NCBI RefSeq assembly: GCF_036898095.1
Contig: NC_090739.1
Location: 58,651,574 to 58,715,573 of the forward strand
From: Palaemon carinicauda
Lineage: Eukaryota > Arthropoda > Malacostraca > Decapoda > Palaemonidae
Direction of reading: 5' to 3'
DNA length: 64,000 bases
Shown: positions 1-11,200 of the stretch, in pieces
How the letters are laid out: the number at the start of each line of letters is the position of its first letter
How positions within the stretch are numbered: the stretch's first letter is position 1
Notes under the pieces: generated by a model
Told to the model about the DNA's origin: nothing
The model's input: only the letters and a program-made list of their open reading frames with translations
The model's database searches: none
Position numbers and translations under genes: made by a program

Positions 1-8
1 GTGAGATA

Positions 9-353
9 GCCATGACGTCCTGATGGAAGGTTCCTTCAGTAGCTTCCTTGGGTATATTTAACTAAAGTGGATATTCCCAGAGAATTAAACTAAAGGTTAT
101 CACAGAATTCTAACTTCTGGTGCGAGTACCCTAAAGGTTTCCCTCTAAGATATCGTATATCAACAGGGGACGCATGTATTAACACGCCACATAGCTATCT
201 GCACCCCATATAGAGTTAACACTTCGATATGGAAAGGTGGTTGAGTAACTGGGGAGCCGTTCCACAGTTACACTCATCCGTGGCTGCTTTAGGTACTCGA
301 GACGTAAACAAACGGGCGCCATTGCTAAATGACGTCATGTCCGTCCTCATCCT
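9..353 (-). repeat. Inverted terminal repeat, 3' side of copy A
   Basis: This stretch is the reverse complement of 8398-8742 with few mismatches. It runs from GCCATGACGTCCTGATGG to the segment containing GACGTCATGTCCGTCCTCAT. Confidence 0.9.
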
Positions 354-433
354 AAGCCCAGCTTCTGCTAATCTCCATGATACAGCAGGTCAGGGCGGGG
401 GCTGAAAGGCTGAACTAGAATAGACGGGAGGGT

Positions 434-525
434 CCAGCAGGACGTCATGGCTATCTCACCCGAAAATAGATTTTTCGCTTCGCTCAAAATCCGTTTTTTG
501 GGCTCAAGCCATGACGTCCTGATGG
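434..525. repeat. Internal complementary region (ICR) hairpin, copy A
   Basis: A 92 bp near-perfect palindrome. The outer arms are CCAGCAGGACGTCATGGC and GCCATGACGTCCTGATGG, the inner arms are A/T runs around CCCAAAAA and TTTTTGGG, and the loop contains GCTTCGCTC. It lies between the 3' UTR and the 3' terminal repeat, where DIRS elements carry the region complementary to both element ends that templates cDNA circularisation. The position and symmetry are seen directly; the role is taken from the DIRS family. Confidence 0.8.
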
Positions 526-1378
526 AAGTGTACCAGAGAATTAATGTATCGTGGAATTTTTCCCCTTTTTAATGCAAGTGCCATGGGCTTCGAATAGAGG
601 TATAGAACATGTCCTTACCAGAGATTCTATGAAGAACTAGCTTCCTGCCCCCCTGGCAGAGAAGTCCTGGTGGACGATAGGAACATCTCGAAGCGATCAT
701 TGAAGAGCTACTCACCCTGCGGAGAGTTCGTGCTGGACTCGGAGACAAGACTAAGGTTAATATTCGGGTAGGAATATTATCAAGCATAGGTAAGTACATA
801 ACATTTACTACTCTCCCTGGAGGAGAGATCAATCTGGTCTCGGAGGCAGGACAAAGGTTAATATTCGAGTAGGAATATTATCAAGGTATGAGTGAGTATA
901 TAACATAATTACATATATTATTCTTCTCATTATTTAGAGACAAAGGGGTAAATGAAACTATAACAATCGTATATTTCTTGATAAAGAATAGGAGCGGAGA
1001 AAGACGCACATGGAATAAAATAGACATTTTATTTCAAAGATTGCAGATCATTATGGTAGTAATTACAATAATGAATGTAGAGTTTATTTACAATAATAAA
1101 GAATAATGTACATAGAAAATAAAGACTTCAATCTTGAATCTGAAAAGAAACTTTTACTTTTTAGAAACACAAGTTCCACTGGAACGTCAGTCTTTTTCAA
1201 AGAAAACACATCATGCCCTAGGGCATGTGGCACTCATGTAAAGTCTATGACATATCACCTTGGTAAGAACAGTCTATTAGAAACACTAAGTGTCCATTAA
1301 ATCACTATGTATCACAAAAGGGTCAACACAGGCACCCGTAGAGTTAAAGTCCCAAGTAACTCACTGTTCTATGCAGAG
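526..1378 (-). other. 3' UTR of copy A
   Basis: Non-coding, between the recombinase stop and the ICR. A minus-strand AATAAA lies at 1028-1033, and the matching copy E region has the same signal. I see no gene here. Confidence 0.7.
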
Positions 1379-2440
1379 TTAAACAGCAGGTTTCATAACA
1401 CTACCTGCGGCTACCACGAAATGCTTAACTTTGTGCACTTGTTTTGCGTAGTGCTTGAAGAAAACGCGCGATGATTTCCAGTCTGTAAAGCTCTTAAGGC
1501 TTTCGAAATCCATACTCTGGAAGAAGTTCAGAGAAGACGCGACTTTTCTAGGATCATGACCTGCGGGTGTACTGTCAGGATCCGCTCTGCGAATGAAGTA
1601 GGTGATTTTCACTCTTAGTTGTTTCAGTGACAGGTCGCTACCCGATGTTTCTCCTTTGAAGAGTTGTCCTCCACCGAAGTCTGAAGTTCTTCGAAGATAG
1701 ACCTTAAGACTCTCCACTGGGCATAGAGAGAGACATCTTCCTTCAGGGGGCAGGTTCTCCAAGGGCCCCATCTCTTGGTGGGTAGTTCATTCTTAGCGAG
1801 AAACGTCGGATCAGGGAAGAGGGTAAGCTCTCCTGTATCTGTGAACAGGATATGACCCTCTTCTCTTGATAATGCCACTATTTCACTGACTCGGGCTCCC
1901 GAGGCGAGAGCAAAAAGGAAGATAACTTTTTGAGTCAAGTCTTTTAGAGGGCACCAATCGTTGTCCAGGTTAGAGGCAAAATGGAGCACCTTGTCCAGGG
2001 ACCAGGAGATAGGTTTTGGTGGAGGTGCTGGGCGTAGTCTAGCGCATGCCTTTGGTAATTTATTGAAGATATCACTGGACAAATCAATCTGGAAGGCGTA
2101 CAGGAGTGGTCTAGTCAAAGCAGATTTGCAGGTGGAAATCGTGTTGGCCGCTAAGCCTTGTCCATGAAGGTGAATGAAGAAGGACATACAAAAATCAATG
2201 GTGATTTCTGCAGGATTTCTTGCCTTGACGAAAGAGACCCACTTTCTCCAGGAAGATTTGTATTGCCGTCTTGTAGATTCAGTCTTGTATTCCTCGAGGA
2301 AGTCTAAGCTTTTCTTCGAGATTCAAAACCTTTTCTTTGCGGCTAAGGAGAGAAAATCATGAGATGAAGGTCCCTGACTTTCAGTGTTGAAGCGAAGACA
2401 TTCGACTTCTGTACTTGTTGAGAGAGAACTGGGGCCGGTA
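1379..2440 (-). pseudogene. DIRS tyrosine recombinase, copy A (broken)
   Basis: The recombinase inserts the circular cDNA. Box I (GARVSEIVAL, with the first catalytic Arg), the HDPRK box and the C-terminal FFKHYAKQ with the candidate nucleophile Tyr are all recognisable. Two lesions break it. A GGA-to-TGA stop lies at 2323-2325 inside the conserved KKRFGI segment. Near 1725 a GAGAGA run has gained two bases relative to the other copies and shifts the frame just after the SLxPVE segment, so the catalytic His, Arg and Tyr lie in a different frame from box I. The 5' limit is approximate because the frame stays open upstream through the RT region. Confidence 0.85.
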
Positions 2441-4091
2441 GGGGGATCAGCGTGGGCTGCAGCTCCAGGACCAGAGGGTACCAATTGCTCCAGGGCCACT
2501 TGGGAGCCTCTAGGGCCGCTGTCCCTTTGAAGGTTCTCAGTTTGGAGAGGACTTCCAGCAGAAGGTTGGGAGGAGGGAACAGGTAGATCCTGGACCATCT
2601 GTTCCAATCCAGTGACATAGCATCCACTGCTTCTGCTTTGGGGTCCTCGTACGGGGTCACATATCGAGGAGGTTGATTGTTGTCGTTCGTCGCAAAGAGA
2701 TCGATCTGAAGTTCCGGGACTTGGTGAGAGATGAAGGAGAATGACCTTGCGTCTAGAGACCATTCCAACTCTATTGGACTTGTCCGTGATAGAGCGTCCG
2801 CCGTCACGTTGCGGAATCCTTGTAGGTGAACTGCAGACAGGTGCCATTTCTTCTTTTCTGTCAAACGAAAGATCGGAAGAAGTACCTGATTTATCTGGGG
2901 CGATCTCGAGCCCTGAACCGCCATGGCCTCCAAGATGTTGATGTGAAACATCTTGAATAGGGGAGACCATGTTCCTTGAACCTGTTGTTGGTGGGAGTGA
3001 CCTCCCCAACCCTCCAGTGAAGCGTCCGTGTGGATGTTGATCAATGGAGGCGGGTGTTGAAGAGGAATGGACCTTTTCAGGGCCTTTGCTTCCGACCACG
3101 GCTTTAAGAGTAAGCGAAGTCTGTTTGGAAGCCATCTCTTGAGGTCTCTTTGAGCGATGGATGCAAAACGTCTCCAGACTCCCGCGGCATCCTTTAGCTA
3201 TGTGCGAAGCACTGGGTTTGTCATAGAGGCGAACTGTACAGAGCCGAGAACTTGTTCCTGCTGACGTCTTGAGATCCGTTTGGATTTTAGAAGCCTTCTG
3301 ACAGACCCTGCTATTTCCTTCCTTTTCTTCTGTGGAATGGAAAGGCGGTGTGACTGAAGATCCCAATGGATTCCCAACCATTGGAACTTCTGAGCTGGAG
3401 AAAGGCGAGATTTCTTGGTGTTTATCTTGAATCCCAGATGCTCTAGGAACTGGGTGACTTTGTTGCAGGCTCTTACACAATCTTCGGGCGATGTCGCCCA
3501 GACTAACCAGTCGTCTAGGTAGGCCATCACTTGGACGCCCTGAAGACGGAGCTGTTGGACGATTGCGTCTGCCAGCTTGGTGAAGATCCGTGGAGCCACG
3601 TTGAGCCCGAAGGGCATGGCCCTGAAGGCGTAACTTTTCCTTTGGACTCGAAATCCTAGGTAGGAGGAAGCGTAATGATTCATTGGAATGTGCCAGTAGG
3701 CATCCGCCAGGTCTATGGAGACCGTGTAGGCCCTTTGAGGCAGAAGGGTCCTTATTTGTTACAGAGCCAGCATCTTGAATTTGTTGTTCGCAATGAACTT
3801 GTTGAGGGGCGATAAGTCTAGAATGACTCTGAGTTTGTCCGAGTCTTTCTTGGGAACACAAAAGAGTCTCCCTTGGAACCTGGTTGACTTTACCCTCCTG
3901 ATCACCTTCTTGTTCAAGAGTTCTAGGACATATTCTTCCAGGAGGGGGGTTGACTGTTGGAAGAATTGCTGGAAGGCTGGGGGTGGTTGAGTCCAGCTCC
4001 AGCCTAGTCCCTTCTTGACGATGCTGTGAGCCCAGGGATCGAAGGTCCAACGATCCTGGAATTGAAGGAGTCTTCCTCCCACCAGAAGCAC
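2343..4091 (-). pseudogene. DIRS reverse transcriptase-RNase H-Dam-like polyprotein, copy A (broken)
   Basis: Copies element RNA into DNA. Visible in order: the VPKKDSDKLRVILDLSPLNK palm segment, SIDLADAYWHIP (motif A Asp), FGLNVAPRIFTKL (motif B), YLDDWL (motif C, 3504-3521), the RNase H start INIHTDAS, and a C-terminal LFPPPNLL segment resembling the Dam-like domain that follows RNase H in DIRS. Stops lie at 3759-3761 (CAA to TAA) and 3198-3200 (CAG to TAG). A 90 bp in-frame deletion near 2921, after EAMAV, removes the part of RNase H that holds its middle Asp. The start codon position reads GTG, one base after the gag stop, where copies B, C and D have ATG. Confidence 0.88.
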
Positions 4092-4092
4092 A

Positions 4093-6042
4093 TCATTGCT
4101 TCTGGTGTCCCGAGGGTTTGCCACCTCGGCCGCTAGCTCCCCTTCCTCCTCTGCCTCTGGAGGGATGGCGAGAAGAATCTCTGCCGGAGCCTCTGCTTGA
4201 GCCCCTACCTCTGGGACGAAAGGTAGTTGAGTGTTGCTCATACGCAGGGGTGAAGACCGGCGACTGCGACACCACCGGTTGGGGGACCAACTGAAAGGTC
4301 TGTTGTGGCTGCGTAGCCACTTGGGGAGTAGCGGGACCCGGAAACTGCCGTCTCTGTTGACGTTGCTGGGGTTTCGGCTTCGAAGTCTTCCTCTTAGGCT
4401 GAGGGCCATCATCCTGAGAGGACTTCCTCTTTCGTGACATGCCCCACTTATGGAGAAGTTTCCTATTCTCCGTGGCGGCTTTGTCTACTATCTCTTTCAC
4501 CAAGGAAGATGGAAAGAGATACTTGCCCCAGATATTGGAGGAAATCAGCCTCTGGGGTTCGTGTTTCACTGTCGCGTTAGCAAACACGAATTCACGACAG
4601 GCTCTGCGAGCCCTTGTGAAGCTATATAGGTCCTTGGTTACAGTCACCAAGTGCGATTTGGCTAGGACCATATAAAAGTCCGGTACTCTATTATCCCTGG
4701 CCATAAGTTCAAGCTGTACCTGGTGGGACAGCGACGCGGTAAGTCTCTCCTTCGTATCCTGTTCCCTACGAAGGAGGTGATCGTTTAGCCTTGGGAGGTC
4801 CTCATTAAATTGACGACCGGCTACGTCAGGCTCTAGTTTCCCTACTGTTAAGGTTGACTGGATGTCTTTCCAGTGCCTATCATCGGGGGGAAGAGTAATG
4901 GAGAAGGGTCTGCACTCTTCCAGTGCAGGGCAAGGTTTCCCTTCCTCCACTGCCTTAAAGACCGCTGTGAAGGCCTTTTCGATGAAGGGGAAGGTCGCAG
5001 CATTTGGCGCAACGAAGGTTGGATGCTTCTTACTCAGCGCCGGCACCTTGGAGTTGGTGAAACCCCTACTCTTCACCGCCTGGGCTAACATAGCTTGGGC
5101 CTTCGCGAGATCGAACAAGATAACTTCCTTCGGTTCGGTCTCCTCCTTTGAGGCTGGTTCGGACCTGAGTCGGACGTAACAGTCAGGATAAGCCTCGAAA
5201 TTTGGGAAGAACTCCACTTCTTCCAGCAAGATAGAGCCAACCCTTTCACTAATGTAAATCTTGCCAGTTGTAATTGGCATATGCTCGGCGTATCTCCATG
5301 GGTTAGCTTCCGAGCAGGTGGGGAGGTCCTTAACCGAAATCCTTTTCGGTTGCTTGAAGCTGACGAGAGTCGTCCGGAATTGCTCCTGAGTTTCTCGTAG
5401 TTTCTTTTCCATGAGGGCTTCAAGCATCTTGAAGACCTCTCGAGTGGCCGATGGAAGAGGGTCCGGGGTGGAACAAGTCATAGGAACAGGTTCCTCGGAC
5501 GGTGCAGGAGTTGCTGGGGGAGCAGGAGCGACCTCGGTCTCTGAATCAGGGTATTCCACCTGATCTTCCTCATAGTCGAGTTCCTCGCCCATGAGGTTCT
5601 TCTCCGTCTCTTCCGACACTTCCGACATACGTTCCACGTTGTCGGAATCAAGATGGCACTCACGCATGGACTGAGCCATGACAACGTCAGGTTCCACCAC
5701 GATATGGATGGTGGGAATCTGAACACAGGGGACCACTGAGTCTTTTGATGCTTTTGGGAAAAGCAAGGCCCTCAAGTCTTCGTTGGGAAGATACGGTCCG
5801 GTGGCGTTCTTCTGGAAGCCACGCACACATTTGCGTAGCTTCTCCCTAGCGTTGTCCCTTGCCTCCACAGACGGAGGATCGTCGAACGCCTAGACCAGAA
5901 GACTCTTGCAGACTGTACAATTCTGCGGGTCTCAATACTTCAAGTCGCCTTTCTTGGCGGCGCAGGGGGCGTGGGTCCGGCACGCCTTGTGCCCGTAGAA
6001 GTCCGGGCGCTTCACCCCGCAGAAGTTACTCTCACACTTCAT
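4093..6042 (-). pseudogene. DIRS Gag-like protein, copy A (broken)
   Basis: About 650 codons. The N-terminal 45 residues carry an eight-ligand Cys/His pattern. The middle is acidic (region of YEEDQVEYPDSETE), then follows the conserved NPWRYAEHMPI segment and an Arg/Gly-rich tail likely to bind nucleic acid. ATG at 6040-6042 is the start, ten bases after the splice acceptor. Nonsense codons lie at 5932-5934 (TGG to TGA) and 5890-5892 (GAG to TAG); from 5868 to the stop the frame is open. The TGA stop at 4093-4095 is followed one base later by the RT frame. Confidence 0.82.
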
Positions 6043-6051
6043 ATACTCCTC

Positions 6052-6204
6052 CTGTAAAAGAAAGAGATCATGAGTACATGGAAGGCATAAGAATGACTTA
6101 CTCTAAAATTAAGATATCTTAATCTAAATTTAAAATTAATTTAATTATAAAGCCTTTTAATGCTTCAGATTAATGAGCAGGAAAGGAAGTAGATAGACAC
6201 ATAC
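6052..6204 (-). other. Leader intron, copy A
   Basis: Donor CAA|GTATGTG on the minus strand at 6204 and acceptor TTTTACAG|GAGGAG ending at 6052, 153 bp. The same donor and acceptor occur at matching places in the other copies. Splicing is inferred, not observed. Confidence 0.7.
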
Positions 6205-8397
6205 TTGTGAATCCCGCCCAGTCGGTTACCGTAACCTTATCTGTAGACAATTTCTTTTGTGTCCGAAGGTCACAATGAGGGAAATCCACTCAGATCCCTG
6301 GGGGAGAAGGGGTATAGGATAAACCCCTTATTAAATGTAGGTTCCGGCAATCGACTGCACTAAGACACACAGAGTATGCTGGAATATCGTAATGTAAAAA
6401 CAAATAGCATAGCCACAATCTTGGATGGTAAGATAATACCTATATGCAAGTGGCCAAGCCATCTGGCTGCAGTATATTGACTGTCAGCATGTTGCCGGCA
6501 GTCATAGAAGGGGTGCATGTCCCTTAACGTCTCATGAGGGTGCCGGCAGACCGACGGTACACCGGAGGCCGGTCTTGCAGGGTGGAAGGCATCAAGACAG
6601 ACACACTGAGTATCTAAAAGGATAATACCATTGTGGCGACCGCCGGCACAGCGGCGGGTCGTCGGCAGGGGGCGGCAGCTCCGGCAGCCGAAGGCTGACA
6701 GCATGGTGAGCCTTGGATCAATTCATAAGATATATATGTATATTGTCGTATACCTAGATTGCCGGCAATCAATGCCGGCATGTGGGTGGCCGACTCCGGA
6801 AGTCGGCTGGCTGTTACTAGGTAAAATGAAGGGTGGGACGTCGGCGGTAAGCCAACGGAAGGCGGCAGCCTCCGGCACACGGAAGGCTGACGTCTTAGAG
6901 GGGGAAAGGTATCTTATGAAAGAATGTCACCTGAGGTAGTGGCGGTTATCGCCGGGAGTAGAGACGGCAAGGGACCGGCACCAGGATAGAAGGAGAGAAA
7001 GGTAAGGAGGGATGGAAGGGGTAAGATCCTATACCCCTCCAGCATCCCTCCGGAGAGAGTGCACTCATGATAGGAGTGGATACTCCTAACATCCGGCGGC
7101 AGGGAGCCGGCAGTTGGCCGGGTGCCTGTGGTAACCCAAGGGAGGGTTAGAGGGCACTCAAAGAGGGGGGAATCCCCCTCCGGCAGGACCGCCGCCGGCA
7201 ACCACCCCCATAGAACGCTATGAAGGGTATGTGTACCAGAGCGGCCAGCTCAGCAGGAGAACAAGCTAGCCCTACCACTCCACCCAAGGGAGGAGTTGTA
7301 GGACTAAGGACAGATGTGTGTAGGCAAGCCTACACCAAAGGGATAGGTGGGGAGGGAGAAGAATAGGTCTTTCCAAAGAGGAGACTCTGCATGAGAACGG
7401 CCACCGAGGTAAGGGAGAACGCTCCCTAACCTAGGATAGGTAGCCCAGAATGAGAACGGTACTAATGTACCGTCTCAAACTATAATAAGGCAGAGTCAAC
7501 CCCTAGAGCTTAACCTAGAGTAGGAGGAATAACTCCTAGGCTAGGAAAGCTTAAAAGACACATCGCTAGTTACAGGGAGGAAGTAGTAACCCAACCAGGT
7601 GCAACTGAGGAAGGGCAGGGCCTCTCCTAATCTCTCAGGCACGACCCTAAGGGAGGGTCATTCCCTTAGGGGAGGCAGAGAAGCGATAAATACTCTGGTT
7701 GTAGACAAGATTCCCCTATATAGAAGGGAAAGTAAGACTACCCAGAGGGAATGCCCGCAGGCAGGGGGATTAGGGAGCATATAAGGGTACCTACATTAGG
7801 TTAGGAGGGGATGATACACAATCAACACTGTCCCTTACATGGTCCCCGAAGGCGAAAACACTTACATCACAGTAAATAGTATGTTTATCACAGTAAATAG
7901 TATGTTTAATAATGCCACAATCTTAATAACTTAACCTAGGAACACTGGTATATATCATGCATGAAAACAAGCACTAGGCTGTCCAGCCTAGGGGCTAAGC
8001 TAGCTATCTAGTATGGGGTCGAACAACGACCAAGTCTGATGAGTGCTAAAAGACGATATAAAGATTTCCTAGCTATGAAGACTAAATAACTAATAATATT
8101 AATTAGAATTAGTTAAAGAACCGGAGGGGGCTGTTCTGGCTAACTAAATAAAGCATGCAACATGAACAGCGGCGCCATAAAATGGCGCGTCCGGTATCGG
8201 CACAGCTCTGCCACAAAGCGCAATATTTTACGAAAAGTAGAAGTTACTTTACGGCTAGAGCTTAATTAAACAATACTGGGACCTGGTACTCAACTTTCCA
8301 GAAGAAGGCGAGGCTGAAAGTTGCGACATAACGACGATGTAAGCTGATAAAGTAAGCACTTGGAAAAATCCGACTAAGCAAAGAAGCTACAGGCAAA
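6205..8397 (-). other. Leader of copy A
   Basis: About 2.2 kb without a believable gene. It is GC-rich and full of CCGGCA/TGCCGGCA words between 6470 and 7210. A 26 bp segment at 8133-8158 (ending AAATAAAGCATGC) is shared with copies B and E. The short open frames here are not conserved in phase with anything and look incidental. Confidence 0.6.
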
Positions 8398-8742
8398 AGG
8401 ATGAGGACGGACGTGACGTCATTTAGCAATGGTGCCCGTTTGTTTACGTCTCGAGTACCAAAAGTAGCCACGGATGAGTGTAACTGTGGAACAGCTCCCC
8501 AGTTACTCAACCACCTTTCCATATCGAAGTGTTAACTCTATATGGGGTGCAGATAGCTATGTGGTGTGTTAATACATGCGTCCCCTGTTGATATACGATA
8601 TCCTAGAGGGAGACCTTTAGGGTACTCGCACCAGAAGTTAGAATTCTGTGATAACCTTTAGTTTAATTCTCTGGGAATATCCACTGTAGTTAAATATACC
8701 CAAGGAAGCTACTGAAGGAACCTTTTATCAGGACGTCATGGC
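8398..8742 (-). repeat. Inverted terminal repeat, 5' side of copy A
   Basis: Pairs with 9-353 in inverted orientation. Confidence 0.9.
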
Positions 8743-8793
8743 TTGAGCCCAAAAAATCTATTTTTGGGTGAGATAGCCATGTCGTCCTGATGG
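8725..8793. repeat. Short hairpin joining copy A to copy B
   Basis: A 69 bp form of the ICR palindrome that lacks the central CGGATTTTGAGCGAAGCG loop. The left arm has GGACGTCATGG (copy A type) and the right arm CCATGTCGTCC (copy B type), so it is a junction of two element ends rather than one element's own ICR. Confidence 0.75.
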
Positions 8794-9124
8794 AAGGTTC
8801 CTTCAGTAGCTTCCTAAGGGTATATATGACTACATTAGATATTCTCAGAGAATTAAACTAAAGGTTTCACAGAATTCTAACTTCTGGCGCGAGTACCGAT
8901 AATGTTTCCCTTTAGGATATTGTATAATAACAGGGGATGTATGCTTGACTTACCACATAGCTATCTGCACGCTTCGAGGGGGAATAGTGGCAAGTTATAG
9001 GAGGAGCCGTTACAAGGTTCTCCTCCTCCGTCACTGTTTTGGTACTCGGCGGCGTCAACACCCGGTCGCCATGTTGGCCGCCATCTTGGATGACGCCGCC
9101 GTCGCGCGCCATTGTTATTCCTTT
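8776..9124 (-). repeat. Inverted terminal repeat, 3' side of copy B
   Basis: Reverse complement of 17243-17607, including the GCCATCTTGGATGACGCCGCC segment. Confidence 0.88.
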
Positions 9125-9201
9125 CGGCGTTTATGCCAGCCTCCATGATACAATAAGATAGGGAGGGGCCTGTCAAGGCCGAATAGAGAACAAGGGCGGG
9201 T

Positions 9202-9293
9202 CCATCAGGACGACATGGCTATCTCACCCAAAAATAGATTTTTCGCTTCGCTCGAAATCCGTTTTTTGGGCTCAAGCTATGTTGTCCTGATGG
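9202..9293. repeat. ICR hairpin, copy B
   Basis: A 92 bp palindrome with arms CCATCAGGACGACATGGC and CTATGTTGTCCTGATGG. The arms differ from copy A at the same bases on both sides, apart from one GTC-to-GTT change. Confidence 0.8.
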
Positions 9294-10092
9294 AAGTGTA
9301 CCAGAGAATTAATGTATCGTGGATTTTTCCTCTTTTTTGTAGTGCCTTTCGACTTCTAAACAATATTCCTTTGGTCTGATAACCACAGAGACCTGTGGCA
9401 TATCCGTCACATGCCACCTCAGATAAGCAAATACCATGTTACTGCTTCCTGCCCCCCTGGCAGGGAAGACCTAATTGGACAGAAGGAACGTCTTGAAGTT
9501 GTTTGATATAGGAACTCACCTATTCTCGGAGATACCTGCCGGTCCCAGGGCCAGATAGAGAAGGTAAGTATACTCGTGTTGGAACAAGTTACCTTAATCT
9601 AGATGAGCTTGCATCAAGAGACCAAAATTATAACATTGTTCATAATAATATCAAAACAAAGGGTAATAAAAGTCTGTAACAGTATTTTATTTCATGAGAG
9701 AGAGAGGGCAAAATGAGACGCACAGGGTAACCTAATACTCTTTTATTCATTAAAACAGGATTAGCATGAAATAAGTTAAACAAATTTTACAATAGGCAAT
9801 GCAATTAAAAACATAGACTAAAGACATCAAAAGAAGTGGGTGTCGAATCTGAAAAGGAAAACTTGCCATTACACACATAAGTTCTAGAGGAACTATAAAG
9901 TCTTTCTAGAAAGTCTTATATACACTTCATGTTAAAACATGTGGCACTCGTGTTACTGTATGTTACTTCACCTTGTAGAAGAACAGTCTTTAGCGTCACT
10001 AGGTGGCACTTAAAATCACTATGTTTCGCACTAGGGTCAACACAGGCACCCGTGGAGTTAGAGTCCCGAATAACTCACTGTTCTACGCAACA
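9294..10092 (-). other. 3' UTR of copy B
   Basis: Non-coding between YR stop and ICR. Contains a CTGCCCCCCTGGCAGGGAAG palindrome near 9453 that recurs in the other copies' 3' UTRs. I see no gene. Confidence 0.6.
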
Positions 10093-11200
10093 CTAAGCAG
10101 CAGGTTTTAGCACACTACCTGCTGCCACCACATGGCTCCGCAACTCTTGCACCTGCTTTGCGTAGTGTTTAAAAAGCACTCTTGAGGATTTCCAGCCCGT
10201 GAAAGAACGAAGACTCTCGAAGTCCATCGTCTGGAAGAAATTCAGGGAAGAGGCGACTTTCCTGGGATCATGACCTGCGGGTGTACTGTTAGGATCCGCT
10301 CTGCGAATAAAGTAGGTGATCTTCGCCCTTAGTTTTTTGAGTGACCCTGATGTTTCTCGTTTAAAGAGCTGTCCTCCGCCAAAGTCTGAAGTTCTTCGAA
10401 GATAGACCTTTAGACTCTCCACTGGGCATAGAGAGACATTTTCCTTCAGGGAGCAGATTCTCCAGGGGCCCCACCGTTTGGTGGGAAGCTCGTTCTTGGC
10501 GAGAAACGTTGGGTAAGGAAAGAGGGTAAGTTCGCCTGTGTCAGCAAACTGTATCTAGCCCTCTTCTCTTGATAAAGCCACAATCTCACTGACTCGGGCT
10601 CCCGAGGTGAGAGCAAAAAGGAAAATCACTTTTTGAATCAGATCTTTCAAAGGGCAAGACTCGTTGTCCAGACTTGAGGCAAACTGGAGCACTTTGCTGA
10701 GAGACCAAGCAATAGGTCTCGGAGGAGGTGCAGGACGGAGTCTAGCACATGCCTTTGGCAGCTTGTTAAAGATGTCGTCGGACAGGTTGATCTGGAAGGC
10801 ATAGAGTAGTGGTCTTGTCAAGGCCGATTTGCAGGTAGAAATCGTGTTGGCTGCCACGCCCTGTCCATGAAGGTGAATAAAGAAGGACAGACAAAAATCT
10901 ATAGAGATTTCCGTAGGATTTTTAGCCTTGACAAAGGACACCCATTTCTTCCAGGAAGACTCGTATTGCCTTCTGGTAGATTTAGTTTTGTATTCCTCTA
11001 GGAAATCTAAACTTTTCTTTGAGATCCCAAACCTCTTCTTAACGGCTAGGGAGAGAAAATCATGAGATGTAGGTCTCAGGTTTTCCTTGATGAAGCATAG
11101 ACAGTCGACTTCTGAACTTGCTGGGATAGAACTGGGTCCGGCAGGGGAATTATCTTAGGTTGTAACTCCAGGATTAGAGGGAACCAGTTGCTCCGGGGCC
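10093..11200 (-). pseudogene. DIRS tyrosine recombinase, copy B (broken)
   Basis: Box I (GARVSEIVAL), HDPRK and LFKHYAKQ are all present, so the fold and catalytic residues are recognisable. A TAG stop lies at 10555-10557 shortly after box I, and a TAA stop lies near 11147 in the part of this frame that overlaps the RT gene. From 10554 down to the final stop at 10093 the frame is open. Confidence 0.85.

Larger units (their letters stand above)
1..8742 (-). mobile_element. DIRS1-like retrotransposon, copy A, full length
   Basis: Reading on the minus strand, the order is terminal repeat (8398-8742), leader, leader intron (6052-6204), gag, RT-RNase H, tyrosine recombinase, 3' UTR, internal complementary region (434-525) and inverted terminal repeat (9-353). 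The true inverted repeats, the YR instead of a DDE integrase, and the lack of LTRs and protease identify DIRS. Copy A belongs to the same subfamily as copy E: both carry GACGTC in the hairpin arms and nearly identical leaders. All three genes carry stops or frameshifts, so the copy is dead. Its 5' end meets copy B through a shared 69 bp hairpin (8725-8793). Confidence 0.9.

Noticed and set aside
437..530. ICR-like palindromes as CRISPR repeats or an independent MITE
   Set aside because: They are far apart, occur once per element at the same place and are explained by the DIRS end structure.
4231..5179. Plus-strand open frames opposite gag of copy A, and similar ones opposite other copies
   Set aside because: They are antisense shadows of gag and RT; the real frames have conserved motifs across copies.
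1..8793. Ngaro, PAT or Crypton classification
   Set aside because: Ngaro and PAT have split direct repeats and Cryptons lack RT; here the terminal repeats are truly inverted and an ICR is present, which fits DIRS1-like elements.
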